NCBI RefSeq assembly: GCF_015222005.1
Contig: NZ_JADFFL010000001.1
Span: 434,001-498,000 of the forward strand
Source of the DNA: Mucilaginibacter myungsuensis
Lineage (GTDB): Bacteria; Bacteroidota; Bacteroidia; Sphingobacteriales; Sphingobacteriaceae
DNA: 64,000 bases
Reading direction: 5' to 3'
Made by a program: the position numbers and the translations under genes. The number at the start of each line of letters is the position of its first letter. Within the stretch, counting starts at the first letter, position 1. Shown here in pieces: positions 7,241 through 15,680 of this stretch. The notes beneath the pieces are model-generated. The model was not told the DNA's origin. It saw only the letters and a program-made list of their open reading frames with translations, and did no database searches.

Positions 7241-9562
7241 TTAATTGGTCTTGGTAGCCGCATCCTCGGGTTTAGCAGGTGCGGTCAGCTCATCCATGGT
7301 AAACGTCTTTTGACGGGTGGCTAACTTGCTCCGTAGTGTTTTTACATCGGGTGCATTCACCTTATCACCTTTATTCTGCCATGAACGGCGGATAAAGTTC
7401 ATCACTTGGGCAAGGTCATCATCAGTGTAATCCTTATTGTCGGCAAAGCCGGGCATTTCGCCGGCTATCTCGGGTGCCTGGTAAACCTTGCCGTTCACTT
7501 TAACAGGGCCGCTCAAGCCCTTCAACAAAATAGATGTAAGGGTCGCCTTGGGGCCGTTAACGATCTCCGACTTATTCAACGGAGGCGCTAATCCCGCCAC
7601 GCCATTGCCATCCTCGCCGTGGCAGGTCTTACAAACAGTTGCGTAAATAGCCACACCACGCGGGTAGTATTTAGCCATCAATGCAGGGTCACTGTTCAGC
7701 TTGGCATCATCAATAGCGATCACCGTTCTGGCAATGCGTTTATTTATCGCCAACGCAGTATCGGGCATTAAGGCCAGCATTTGTTTTTGAAACTCGTGCT
7801 CTCGCCCCTGCAGGTTGCTTACAATAGCGTCGCCTACGTAATTATTTTTAGGGAATTTCTTTGCCAGGGCGAGCAGGATGCCATCTGCCAATTTACGGTC
7901 AAAGGGCTGAACTGCATTGGTCACAAATCCTACATAAGGCGCTGCCGCCGTGTCATTTCTAGCTATCATATCCTGCAAGATCCCGGCAAAAGCTTTGTAA
8001 CTGTCCTTACCGATCACCGACTGCGATACCGTCAAAGCCTGCATCCTTATCTTCCATTGGGCCGACTTTAATAAAGCCAGTACCTCATCCGCTATTAACT
8101 CGCCCAAACCCTCCAGTGTCCACAATGCATGTGTGACTAACAAAACATTGTCTGACTTGATGGCCTGACGCAAGGCAGGGATAGCGGCCTGAGGTTTAGT
8201 ATCCACCAATATCTGCTGAGCCTTATCCCTGACGTAACCGTTGGTGTTCCCCAACAATGCTACCAATTTTATCGGATCGGCTGGGAATACAACATTGTTC
8301 AGTTTTTTGCCTAAAGGATAGATCTTATACAACCTTCCGCATGATAGTGGTTGGGTCAAATTACGTTTCTCTATCTCGCCTTTTAAATAGGGTGTCAAAT
8401 AGGTTTTATGCTGAATGATGCCGCGATACATATCTACCACATATAAAGCCCCATCCGGGCCATCATACAAACTCACCGGGCGGAAACGTTCATCAGCACT
8501 GGCCAAAAACTCGCGGCCTTTATAGGCTTGTTTACCGCGTACAACGTTGCCTCTCAGTTCGGTTATGATGTTACGCTTGATCAGGTTGGCTGAAGGCTCG
8601 GGTGTAAAGCCATTGAAGTTATACTCCGGACCGAACAAGCCGCCACGATAAATGAGCGGACCGGCGGCGGCTGTAAAATTATTCAACCGTAAACTATCAT
8701 CTAATATACCCTTCATGTAACCACGGTTAACGCCGGGCGTCGGCCTGATCGGATACACTTTATTATCGGCAACGATACGTTGATTAAAACCAGCCTTGGT
8801 TTTAAGGTTCTTATTATTAAGTCCCAAACCCGGAGGGAAAAAGTCGCCGTTCAGGTTGGTGGAGTTATCGTTTGAATATATCCGCCCCTCGTTATCCTGC
8901 GTGATGCCCCATTGCCCCTGCTCCTGCATTGGGGCGATCAGCCATTTGTCGCCCGCTTTGCGGTAACGCTTGGGAGAGTTTGCATTATAGATCCAGTTAT
9001 CCAACCCGCGATAAAGTCCATTGGGTTGGTGCTCCACATTACCACCCTCAGTATATTTAGGGTCGACAAGGGTACGCTTTACTACTTTATCATTTGCCAG
9101 CTGATAGAAATACAAATTAGGCGGCGACGCCACCAAAATACCGTCCTCTATCAGGCAAAAAGCCCGGGGCATCAGTAATGAATCGATCACTACCGTGCGG
9201 CCGTCCATCACGCCATCTTTGTCCTTATCCGTTAGTACCACAACTTTACCATTAGCTAATTCTTCGCCTTTGGCAGATGTGTCGGGCATGTAATCCTGCA
9301 TCTCCAAAACCCAGATGCAGTTATGCTTATCAAAGGTCATCGCTACGGGGGTACTGATCAGTGGTTCTGAAGCGATCATAGAGATAGCCATACCTTCTTC
9401 CAGTTTCATTTTGCTGATAGACTGTCCCGGTGGCACTACGGGCGACGAATTGACATCGGCCTTAGGCGGGTTAGCCGAAAAGTTGATGAACTTGCGGGTG
9501 GCACATTGGTATAGCACAATGGCCATAAGCAGCGTACCGATAATGTAAACGTGTTTTTTCAT
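7241..9562 (-). CDS. PVC-type heme-binding dehydrogenase lipoprotein with cytochrome c domain
   Basis: 773 residues. A lipoprotein signal ends at Cys20 (LYQC). An N-terminal beta-propeller (about 45-415) resembles membrane-bound dehydrogenases/glucose-sorbosone dehydrogenase, including DGPDGALYVVDMYRG. HEAT-like helical repeats follow (about 420-620), then a C-terminal cytochrome c domain with heme site CKTCH at 644-648 and a plausible axial Met703 in GEMPGF. The protein should face the periplasm and pass electrons from a sugar or alcohol to a respiratory acceptor through its heme. It is the first gene of an operon with the exported isomerase. The substrate is not predictable from sequence. 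Confidence 0.87.
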   Translation of the reverse strand: MKKHVYIIGTLLMAIVLYQCATRKFINFSANPPKADVNSSPVVPPGQSISKMKLEEGMAISMIASEPLISTPVAMTFDKHNCIWVLEMQDYMPDTSAKGEELANGKVVVLTDKDKDGVMDGRTVVIDSLLMPRAFCLIEDGILVASPPNLYFYQLANDKVVKRTLVDPKYTEGGNVEHQPNGLYRGLDNWIYNANSPKRYRKAGDKWLIAPMQEQGQWGITQDNEGRIYSNDNSTNLNGDFFPPGLGLNNKNLKTKAGFNQRIVADNKVYPIRPTPGVNRGYMKGILDDSLRLNNFTAAAGPLIYRGGLFGPEYNFNGFTPEPSANLIKRNIITELRGNVVRGKQAYKGREFLASADERFRPVSLYDGPDGALYVVDMYRGIIQHKTYLTPYLKGEIEKRNLTQPLSCGRLYKIYPLGKKLNNVVFPADPIKLVALLGNTNGYVRDKAQQILVDTKPQAAIPALRQAIKSDNVLLVTHALWTLEGLGELIADEVLALLKSAQWKIRMQALTVSQSVIGKDSYKAFAGILQDMIARNDTAAAPYVGFVTNAVQPFDRKLADGILLALAKKFPKNNYVGDAIVSNLQGREHEFQKQMLALMPDTALAINKRIARTVIAIDDAKLNSDPALMAKYYPRGVAIYATVCKTCHGEDGNGVAGLAPPLNKSEIVNGPKATLTSILLKGLSGPVKVNGKVYQAPEIAGEMPGFADNKDYTDDDLAQVMNFIRRSWQNKGDKVNAPDVKTLRSKLATRQKTFTMDELTAPAKPEDAATKTN

Positions 9563-9647
9563 TGCTTGCGAATATCATTGCGCAACCGGCTTGGTCTGGC
9601 ACAGATGCACGATATCTGAACAGGTGAAGTTAATATTTAAATTGAAA

Positions 9648-9670
9648 AGCCGGACCGAGTTGCTCCGGCT
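9648..9670 (-). terminator. Rho-independent terminator of the signalling operon
   Basis: 7-bp GC-rich stem AGCCGGA/TCCGGCT (9648-9654 with 9664-9670) followed on the minus strand by a T-rich run, 80 bp downstream of the cyclase stop codon. Confidence 0.7.
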
Positions 9671-9748
9671 ATTTGCACGCAAACGTGTGCGGTAATGATC
9701 ATTTTACTTTTAGGGATGCTCTGAATGACCATCGACGATATTGAGTAG

Positions 9749-10792
9749 CTACCCCAATACCTGATAAACCGTCATCGGTAATACTTTATTCTTGAGAACA
9801 ACCTCGCCTATCATTTCGCAATTGAAAGATTCTTTGGCTTTTTGATAGGTCGCCTCGTTGATGAGGATCTGTCCAGGCTTGGCAGCCGATTGCAGGCGCT
9901 GAGCAGTATTTACAACATCTCCAATTACAGTATAATCCAACCGCTTCAATGATTCGGACCCGATATTGCCCGACACCATCTCGCCGGTATTGATACCGAT
10001 AGATATTTCCGGCTTGTAAACCTTATCTCCCATCGGGGCAGGCTCCTGCTGACCGATACGGGCCTTTGCAGCCAAAGCCGCATCAATAGCCCTATCCAAA
10101 TGATGCTCGCCTTTGAAGACGGCCATTACAGCATCGCCCATAAATTTATCTACAACGCCGCCCTGAGCGATCACCTCTTGAACCACTTTATCAAAGAGGC
10201 TATTCAGCAGATTCACAACCTCATTGGCCGGGACTTGCTCAGTAATAGCCGTAAAGCCAACAACATCCAAAAATACAACGGTAGCATTCAATACCTCGTT
10301 TTTGAGCAAAGATTCCTCAAAGCCTTTATGCCCCATAAAGTTCAGTACGTTCTCATCCACGTACATTTTCAGGATGTTATTCTCTTTGATGGCTTTTAGC
10401 GTATCCTGCATCTGTTTAACATGGAGAATGGTCTTTTCCATGGTCAGGTCCAGATCGTCGAAATCAACTGGCTTGAATACAAAATCGAACGCCCCCCGGT
10501 TCATAGCCATGCGGATGTTCTGCATGTCGCCATATGCCGATACCACTACCGCTTTCAGCAGCGGATTCGCTTCGGGCAGGTGACTCAGTAAGGTCAGGCC
10601 ATCCATAATGGGCATATTGATATCACTTAGGATCATGTCAATATCAGCGTGCTCCTTAACTTTCTCCAGTGCATCGGCACCGTTGGCGGCAAAAATAAAC
10701 TCGTACACATTCTCCCTGATCTTGCGGCGGAACTTTTGTTTCACCAGCAACTCCAGATCGGCTTCATCATCAACTACCAGTATTTTGGCCAT
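9749..10792 (-). CDS. Response regulator fused to class III adenylate/guanylate cyclase
   Basis: 347 residues. An N-terminal receiver domain (1-125) carries DD near residues 8-9 and phospho-acceptor Asp57 (LSDINMP). A helical linker (about 126-165) leads to a class III cyclase domain (about 168-347). Both metal-binding aspartates are present (VFLDVVGFT and FMGDAVMAV), as are the transition-state Asn/Arg pair (VNTAQR). Lys in VVDKFMGD together with Thr in DYTVIGD is the pairing seen in adenylate cyclases such as cyanobacterial CyaC, so cAMP is the likelier product. The start codon overlaps the stop of the upstream regulator by one base (TGATG), indicating coupled translation and joint control by the neighbouring kinase. 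Confidence 0.92.
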   Translation of the reverse strand: MAKILVVDDEADLELLVKQKFRRKIRENVYEFIFAANGADALEKVKEHADIDMILSDINMPIMDGLTLLSHLPEANPLLKAVVVSAYGDMQNIRMAMNRGAFDFVFKPVDFDDLDLTMEKTILHVKQMQDTLKAIKENNILKMYVDENVLNFMGHKGFEESLLKNEVLNATVVFLDVVGFTAITEQVPANEVVNLLNSLFDKVVQEVIAQGGVVDKFMGDAVMAVFKGEHHLDRAIDAALAAKARIGQQEPAPMGDKVYKPEISIGINTGEMVSGNIGSESLKRLDYTVIGDVVNTAQRLQSAAKPGQILINEATYQKAKESFNCEMIGEVVLKNKVLPMTVYQVLG

Positions 10793-11172
10793 CAGGTCAG
10801 TATCGTTTTAAGTTTCTCTTTTAACAGACTAAAATCAAGCGGCTTGGTCAAAAAGTCGTTAGCGCCGTGCTCTATGGCCTGGCGGTGGTTCTCGTCGTCG
10901 CCATAAGCAGTGATCATCATTACAACGGGTGGTGGCGGGGCATCAAAATCCTTGCGGATCCGCGATAACAGCTCGATACCACTCATCCCAGGCATATTGA
11001 TATCCGACAGGATAAGCACTACCTCCGAATGTTTCTCTTCCAGGTATTCCAGCGCCTCTTCGCCCGAGAGGGCAAAATCGAACTCTACCTGGTGTTCTTT
11101 GATCTCTTTTCTAAAGCGCTGTAAAAAAAGCGGTTGAACATCCGCTTCGTCATCTACTACCAGTATCTTCAT
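10792..11172 (-). CDS. Single-domain (CheY-like) response regulator
   Basis: 126 residues, receiver domain only. The acidic pocket (VVDDEAD) and phospho-acceptor Asp57 (LILSDINMPGMSG) are intact, followed by the conserved Thr (MITAYGDDEN) and Lys (LTKPLDF). There is no output domain, so it acts through protein contact, as a phosphate sink, or as a relay. The gene lies 24 bp after the histidine kinase gene and overlaps the receiver-cyclase gene by one base. Its sequence resembles the receiver of that next gene (both have SDINMP), suggesting a duplication inside the operon and competition for one kinase. Confidence 0.93.
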   Translation of the reverse strand: MKILVVDDEADVQPLFLQRFRKEIKEHQVEFDFALSGEEALEYLEEKHSEVVLILSDINMPGMSGIELLSRIRKDFDAPPPPVVMMITAYGDDENHRQAIEHGANDFLTKPLDFSLLKEKLKTILT

Positions 11173-11196
11173 TTGTGCTAAATATAGCCTTTAAAT

Positions 11197-12510
11197 TCAG
11201 GCCGTCGGTAACGTAATTATAAATTCGGATCCCTCGCCTTCGGTGCTGTTGATATCGATCTTACCGCCATGGGCTTTGGTGATGATATCATAGCTGATAG
11301 ACAAGCCCAAACCAGTGCCCTCGCCGGTAGGTTTGGTAGTGAAGAATGGCTGCAGGATCTTATCCCTGATATCGTCGGGAATGCCGGTGCCGTTATCCTT
11401 TACCCTTATTTCTATGGCTTTATTAAGCGCTGACGTAGTCACGCTAACGACGGGCTTAAAATCAACACCCAGCTTTTTTTGCTTTTGATGCACTGCATAA
11501 AAAGCATTCGTGAACATATTCAACAACACCCGGCCAACATCCTGTGGCACCAGGGTGATAGCAGGCAAACCATCGGTATAAGAGGTCACCAACTCGGCAT
11601 TAAAACTCTTATCCTTAGCGCGCAAACCATGGTAAGCTAAACGGAAGTACTCATCGGCCAGTTTATTGATATCGGTCGGCTCCTTGGTATCGCTGCTGGC
11701 GCGGCTATGTTGTAACATACCCTTTACAATGCCATCAGCGCGTTTACCGTGGTGGATGATCTTCTCCAGGTTCTGTTTGATATCGCCGGCAATGGCCATT
11801 ACTTCTTCGGTATCGCCTTTGGCTAATTCTTCGGCCATTTCATCCATCAGCTCTATGCTAACTTCAGAGAAGTTATTGACGAAGTTCAACGGGTTCTGTA
11901 TCTCGTGGGCTATGCCGGCGGTCAGTTCACCTAAAGATGCCAGTTTCTCTTGCTGGATCAGTTGCGCTTGGGTGGCTTTTAACAGATCGATGGTTTTTTC
12001 CAGTTCAGCTTTTTGTTGGGTCAGTTCGGCGGTGCGGAGTTCTACTAAGCGGTCCAACTCGGCGTTACGCAAATTGGCTACCTGTAATTCCTCGCGCTGC
12101 TTCTTGTTGGCGGCCCATCGGATAAAGATCCAACTGAACGCCATTAGTTCACCACAAACGAAAATATAATCCCACTTTTCGTAAAACGCAGGCGCTAACC
12201 AATCAATAACAGAGCTTACAAGGCCAACAGTTATCAGCGGATAATGGCTATTGAAATAGAACTGAAATTTGACGAACTCCGGCTGTAACTGCAAATACAA
12301 AACAACACCTGATAATGCCAAAATACCGATCACTGCGTTAATGATCTCATAATCGTCCAGCGCTTTTTGTGTTAGAATGAACAAGCCGACTATGCCCAAG
12401 GTCATGTACAACAGCGGCTGTCGCCATTTGGGCGACATGTTGGTTCGTTCAACCAATCTCCGTAAGCGGACCGGAAGTAAAAGGGCGGCAAGGAAGTAGA
12501 AAAAAAACAT
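11197..12510 (-). CDS. Membrane sensor histidine kinase
   Basis: 437 residues. Hydrophobic segments near residues 1-16, 32-48, 56-75, 90-106 and 114-133 form a membrane sensor without a recognised extracellular domain. A coiled coil (about 136-190) leads into the dimerisation domain with phospho-acceptor His202 (AHEIQNPLNF), then an HATPase domain with N box (NMFTNAFYAV), DNGTGIP and GEGTGLGLS. This is the class with an expanded NPLNFVNNFSE motif common in Bacteroidota and cyanobacteria. First gene of an operon with two receivers, its likely partners. The upstream spacer holds a cluster of CGTGAAC repeats. Confidence 0.92.
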   Translation of the reverse strand: MFFFYFLAALLLPVRLRRLVERTNMSPKWRQPLLYMTLGIVGLFILTQKALDDYEIINAVIGILALSGVVLYLQLQPEFVKFQFYFNSHYPLITVGLVSSVIDWLAPAFYEKWDYIFVCGELMAFSWIFIRWAANKKQREELQVANLRNAELDRLVELRTAELTQQKAELEKTIDLLKATQAQLIQQEKLASLGELTAGIAHEIQNPLNFVNNFSEVSIELMDEMAEELAKGDTEEVMAIAGDIKQNLEKIIHHGKRADGIVKGMLQHSRASSDTKEPTDINKLADEYFRLAYHGLRAKDKSFNAELVTSYTDGLPAITLVPQDVGRVLLNMFTNAFYAVHQKQKKLGVDFKPVVSVTTSALNKAIEIRVKDNGTGIPDDIRDKILQPFFTTKPTGEGTGLGLSISYDIITKAHGGKIDINSTEGEGSEFIITLPTA

Positions 12511-12633
12511 GCGTTAGATGTAATGTGATCAGTAAAGATAAAAATTTTAACGGATAATGGACCGCTCCCGTAACCGGGACATTAGTTAAGCATCAACTGC
12601 AGCTGATCAATACCGCTCATGTGCTCACAGATC

Positions 12634-12819
12634 GTTCACGTTCACGGGCGGGACACACCTGTAAATTGCAACCCACTCATTATCAACGCCATTTTTATAA
12701 CCCGTGAACACGTTCAAGATGGGCACATTAATAATTATATTTTTATCTATCTAAATTTCAATTACTTAAAAACAACAACATTCTAAAATGACAAAGACTT
12801 CGCGTGAACGATCGTGAAC
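12634..12819. promoter_or_regulatory. Cluster of GTTCACG/CGTGAAC heptamers
   Basis: GTTCACG occurs at 12634-12640 and 12640-12646; its complement CGTGAAC at 12703-12709, 12803-12809 and 12813-12819. The copy at 12703 also begins a TGAAC-AC-GTTCA dyad (12705-12716). The last two copies are spaced 10 bp apart, one helical turn. Five identical heptamers in 186 bp strongly suggest a binding array for a transcription factor acting on one or both divergent genes. Confidence 0.5.
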
Positions 12820-12965
12820 AAAACTCAGTTAAACTTTATTTAATTTTAATTATTAATTGATATATAGCTATTTATAAAATAAACATTTAATAGATCTGCG
12901 AAATTGGTGATCATTAACCGCGATCCATCCTCTTTTCTTTATCCCATAAAGAAACCGCATATCCC

Positions 12966-12973
12966 TATATTTG
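12966..12973 (+). promoter_or_regulatory. Candidate -7 promoter box of the helicase gene
   Basis: TATATTTG matches the Bacteroidota -7 consensus TAnnTTTG. It lies 8 bp before the chosen ATG, so the transcript would have almost no leader. No TTG is present at the usual -33 distance, which lowers confidence. Confidence 0.35.
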
Positions 12974-12981
12974 CTACCTGC

Positions 12982-14802
12982 ATGACCGACTATTTTAAGC
13001 GACTGACCGAACTTTTAGAAAAAGAACGCCAAGCCGATGAGGCTTCTTTTAACCAACTGACCAAAGGCGCAGGTGCGGCGCAACGGCGCGAAGCCGGACT
13101 GGCCTGGTACCCCATCGCTATCCGTAATACCGAACCTACCCGTGGCGACTACCTGAGCGTTGAAGTTGAGCGCACTACGCACAAGGACCTCTCCCATCAG
13201 ATCAGGTTCGGCAGTTCGGTAGCGTTGTTCTCTAATCACGATGTTAACGACCGTGTGAACGCAACGGTGACCTACATAGGCGGCGACCGTATGCGCATCA
13301 CGCTACGTACGGAAGAACTGCCCGACTGGGCCGACCAAGGCAAACTAGGCATCGACCTGTTATTCGATGCCTATAGCTACGATGAGATGCGCGACGCTTT
13401 GAAGGAAGCCGACCGATCAGACTCGCGACTTATACAGGTATTGACCGGGAACGCGTCTACAAACAATACTCCTGTTGTTTACCACGATGATAAATTGAAT
13501 GCATCGCAGCAAGCGGCCGTGCAAAGTATCCTCGGCGCACAGGACCTGGCAATAGTGCATGGCCCACCGGGGACAGGTAAAACAACAACTTTAGTTTCGG
13601 CCATTAAAGCGCTTATAACACAAGGAGAAAAGCAGATATTAGTAGTTGCGCCAAGCAATACAGCAGTGGACCTTTTAAGCGAAAAATTAGCGGAGATCGG
13701 GTTGGATGTGTTGCGCATTGGTAACGCCGTAAGGGTTAGTGAGCGGTTGCAACAACTGACCCTTGATAGCCGGATGGCTACCCATGCGCAAATGAAGGAT
13801 GCGAAGAAATTACGCAAACAAGCAGCCGAGTTTAAGAACATGGCGCACAAATACAAGCGCAGCTTTGGCAAAGCAGAGCGCGAACAACGCAAGGCTTTAT
13901 TTGACGAAGCGCACCGCATTATGCGCGACGTGACCAAGATAGAGGAGTTTGTTAGTGACGATGTGATCGACCGGGCACAGGTGATCACAGCGACGCTTGT
14001 GGGTGCAGACCATCACTCGATCAAAAACCGAAAGTACAATACAGTGATCATGGATGAGGCTGGTCAGGCTTTGGAACCAGCCGCCTGGATACCCATTTTA
14101 AAGGCCACGCGTTTGGTTTTAGCCGGCGACCACCTCCAGTTACCTCCCACTGTAAAGTCGCAACAGAGCGGCTTAAAAACAACCTTACTCGAAAAAGCGG
14201 TAGCGCTGCATCCGCAAGTGGTTACCATGCTTGATGAGCAATACCGTATGAATGAGCAGATCATGGGATTCCCATCGTTGAAATTCTACGAGGACAGGCT
14301 TGCAGCTTCGCCATCGGTGTCTAACAGGTTGCTTCGTGCTGATGATAAGCCCATCACATTCGTGGATACTGCCGGGGCGGGTTATGAAGAACAGTTAGCA
14401 GGCAACAGCGTCACCAACCCCGAAGAAGCAGCATTTTTGGTAAAGCACATCGATCAAACCAATTATAGTTCCACTACAAGTGTAGCTATTATAGCGCCTT
14501 ACAAAGAGCAGGTTAACTTGTTAAAAGAGTTAACAAAAGAGATGACCGTTGAGGTAAACACCGTTGACGGTTTCCAGGGCCAAGAGCGCGATGTGGTTTA
14601 CATTTCGCTTACGCGCAGCAACGGCTCAGGTACTATCGGTTTCCTATCCGACTATCGCCGCATGAACGTGGCTATGACACGCGCTCGGATGAAACTGGTA
14701 CTGATCGGCGATAGCGCTACCCTATCGCAAACACCGTTCTACGCTGATATGATCAATTACATTGAACAGCTTGGCGGTTACGAAAGCGTTTGGGAATATT
14801 GA
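12982..14802 (+). CDS. SF1 (UPF1/IGHMBP2-like) DNA/RNA helicase
   Basis: 606 residues from the ATG at 12982 (MTDYFKRL); a longer frame from a GTG at 12904 adds residues unlike protein. An N-terminal beta-barrel-like region (about 1-170) precedes the helicase core. Motifs in order: Walker A HGPPGTGKTTT, DEAGQALEP (Walker B; the usual DEAA/DECA reads DEAG here), LAGDHLQLPP (motif III), EQYRMNEQI (motif IV), VDGFQGQERDVV (motif V) and NVAMTRARMKL (motif VI). An insert of about 75 basic residues sits between motifs Ia and II. Such UPF1-like SF1B helicases unwind DNA or RNA 5' to 3'; the bacterial role is unclear. Its 3' end overlaps the convergent lactonase gene by 25 bp. Confidence 0.9.
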   Translation: MTDYFKRLTELLEKERQADEASFNQLTKGAGAAQRREAGLAWYPIAIRNTEPTRGDYLSVEVERTTHKDLSHQIRFGSSVALFSNHDVNDRVNATVTYIGGDRMRITLRTEELPDWADQGKLGIDLLFDAYSYDEMRDALKEADRSDSRLIQVLTGNASTNNTPVVYHDDKLNASQQAAVQSILGAQDLAIVHGPPGTGKTTTLVSAIKALITQGEKQILVVAPSNTAVDLLSEKLAEIGLDVLRIGNAVRVSERLQQLTLDSRMATHAQMKDAKKLRKQAAEFKNMAHKYKRSFGKAEREQRKALFDEAHRIMRDVTKIEEFVSDDVIDRAQVITATLVGADHHSIKNRKYNTVIMDEAGQALEPAAWIPILKATRLVLAGDHLQLPPTVKSQQSGLKTTLLEKAVALHPQVVTMLDEQYRMNEQIMGFPSLKFYEDRLAASPSVSNRLLRADDKPITFVDTAGAGYEEQLAGNSVTNPEEAAFLVKHIDQTNYSSTTSVAIIAPYKEQVNLLKELTKEMTVEVNTVDGFQGQERDVVYISLTRSNGSGTIGFLSDYRRMNVAMTRARMKLVLIGDSATLSQTPFYADMINYIEQLGGYESVWEY

Positions 14803-15671
14803 CCAAATAGCTCGGCCGCCCTTCCCTGGTATCCGCAATTACGGATAACCAACAACGAACCGGCCAAGGGTTGCCGTTGCAATTGTTCTTTGCTCAGCCC
14901 TACACTGGCCGAGGTGATGTAAAGGTCTTGCAGATCATCTCCGCCAAACGTACAGGAAGTGATATTGGCAGCGGGCATGGATACACTCAACAACTTTTCT
15001 CCGGTCAGCGGATCCCAGCGCGATACTTGCCAGCCATCCCAGTGGGCTATCCAAAGTTTATCCTCCGCGTCGATGGTCATGCCGTCGGGATAGCCATCAC
15101 CGTCTGGTAATTTGACGACCACACGTTCGTTGCTGATCGTGCCATCGGCCACATCAAAGTCGAAGGCGACAACCTGCTTTGTCGGCGTATCAATGTAATA
15201 CATCACCTTATCATCGGCAGACCAAGCTATTCCATTAGAAATAGTTACATCACTCAATTTAAGTTGTAGTCTAAGATCTTTGCCAAGCATATACAGGTTA
15301 CCCGCTCCCTCCTTTTCATCCAAGGCCATCGTCCCTGCCCAAAAGCGACCCGCCGGATCGCATTTACCATCGTTAAAACGGTTGCCGGGCAGATCTGACT
15401 CGGGATCGGCAATACGTTCAATGTCGCCGGTCGCCCTGTCAATAAATGCAAAGCCGTTAGCCAAAGCGGCGATCAGTCTGCCATCGGCACAAACAGCTAT
15501 CGTGCCGATCATCTCGCCTACGCTGATCGTGCGTAAACGTTTGTCAGGGGTTGAATACTCATAAATATCGCCTTTATGAATATCTATCCATAAGATAACT
15601 TTACGCTCCTTGTCCCAAACCGGGCCTTCGCCCAATGTGCAAATATGCGGAACTACAACTTCAACTAACAT
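14778..15671 (-). CDS. SMP-30/gluconolactonase family sugar lactonase
   Basis: 297 residues, cytoplasmic, one six-bladed propeller. Metal ligands of the family align: Glu15 (LGEGPVW), Asn146 (ISNGIAW) and Asp196 (YPDGMTID), with Arg98 and Asn100 of GNRFNDGK lining the substrate site. It hydrolyses a sugar-1,5- or 1,4-lactone to the aldonic acid with a divalent metal. It is the last gene of a dehydratase-SDR-lactonase unit, 9 bp after the SDR gene, which fits an oxidative sugar pathway: dehydrogenase makes the lactone, this enzyme opens it, and the IlvD/Edd enzyme dehydrates the acid. Its end overlaps the convergent helicase gene by 25 bp. Confidence 0.9.
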   Translation of the reverse strand: MLVEVVVPHICTLGEGPVWDKERKVILWIDIHKGDIYEYSTPDKRLRTISVGEMIGTIAVCADGRLIAALANGFAFIDRATGDIERIADPESDLPGNRFNDGKCDPAGRFWAGTMALDEKEGAGNLYMLGKDLRLQLKLSDVTISNGIAWSADDKVMYYIDTPTKQVVAFDFDVADGTISNERVVVKLPDGDGYPDGMTIDAEDKLWIAHWDGWQVSRWDPLTGEKLLSVSMPAANITSCTFGGDDLQDLYITSASVGLSKEQLQRQPLAGSLLVIRNCGYQGRAAELFGQYSQTLS

Positions 15672-15680
15672 AAGTTAACT

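Larger units (their letters stand above)
12511..12981. other. 471-bp divergent regulatory spacer
   Basis: Lies between the leftward signalling operon and the rightward helicase gene. It holds five GTTCACG/CGTGAAC heptamers (12634-12819), a nearly pure A/T stretch (about 12825-12900) and a candidate -7 box just before the helicase start. In-frame codons 12904-12981 ahead of the helicase ATG have no protein character. No RNA gene is recognised. Confidence 0.6.
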
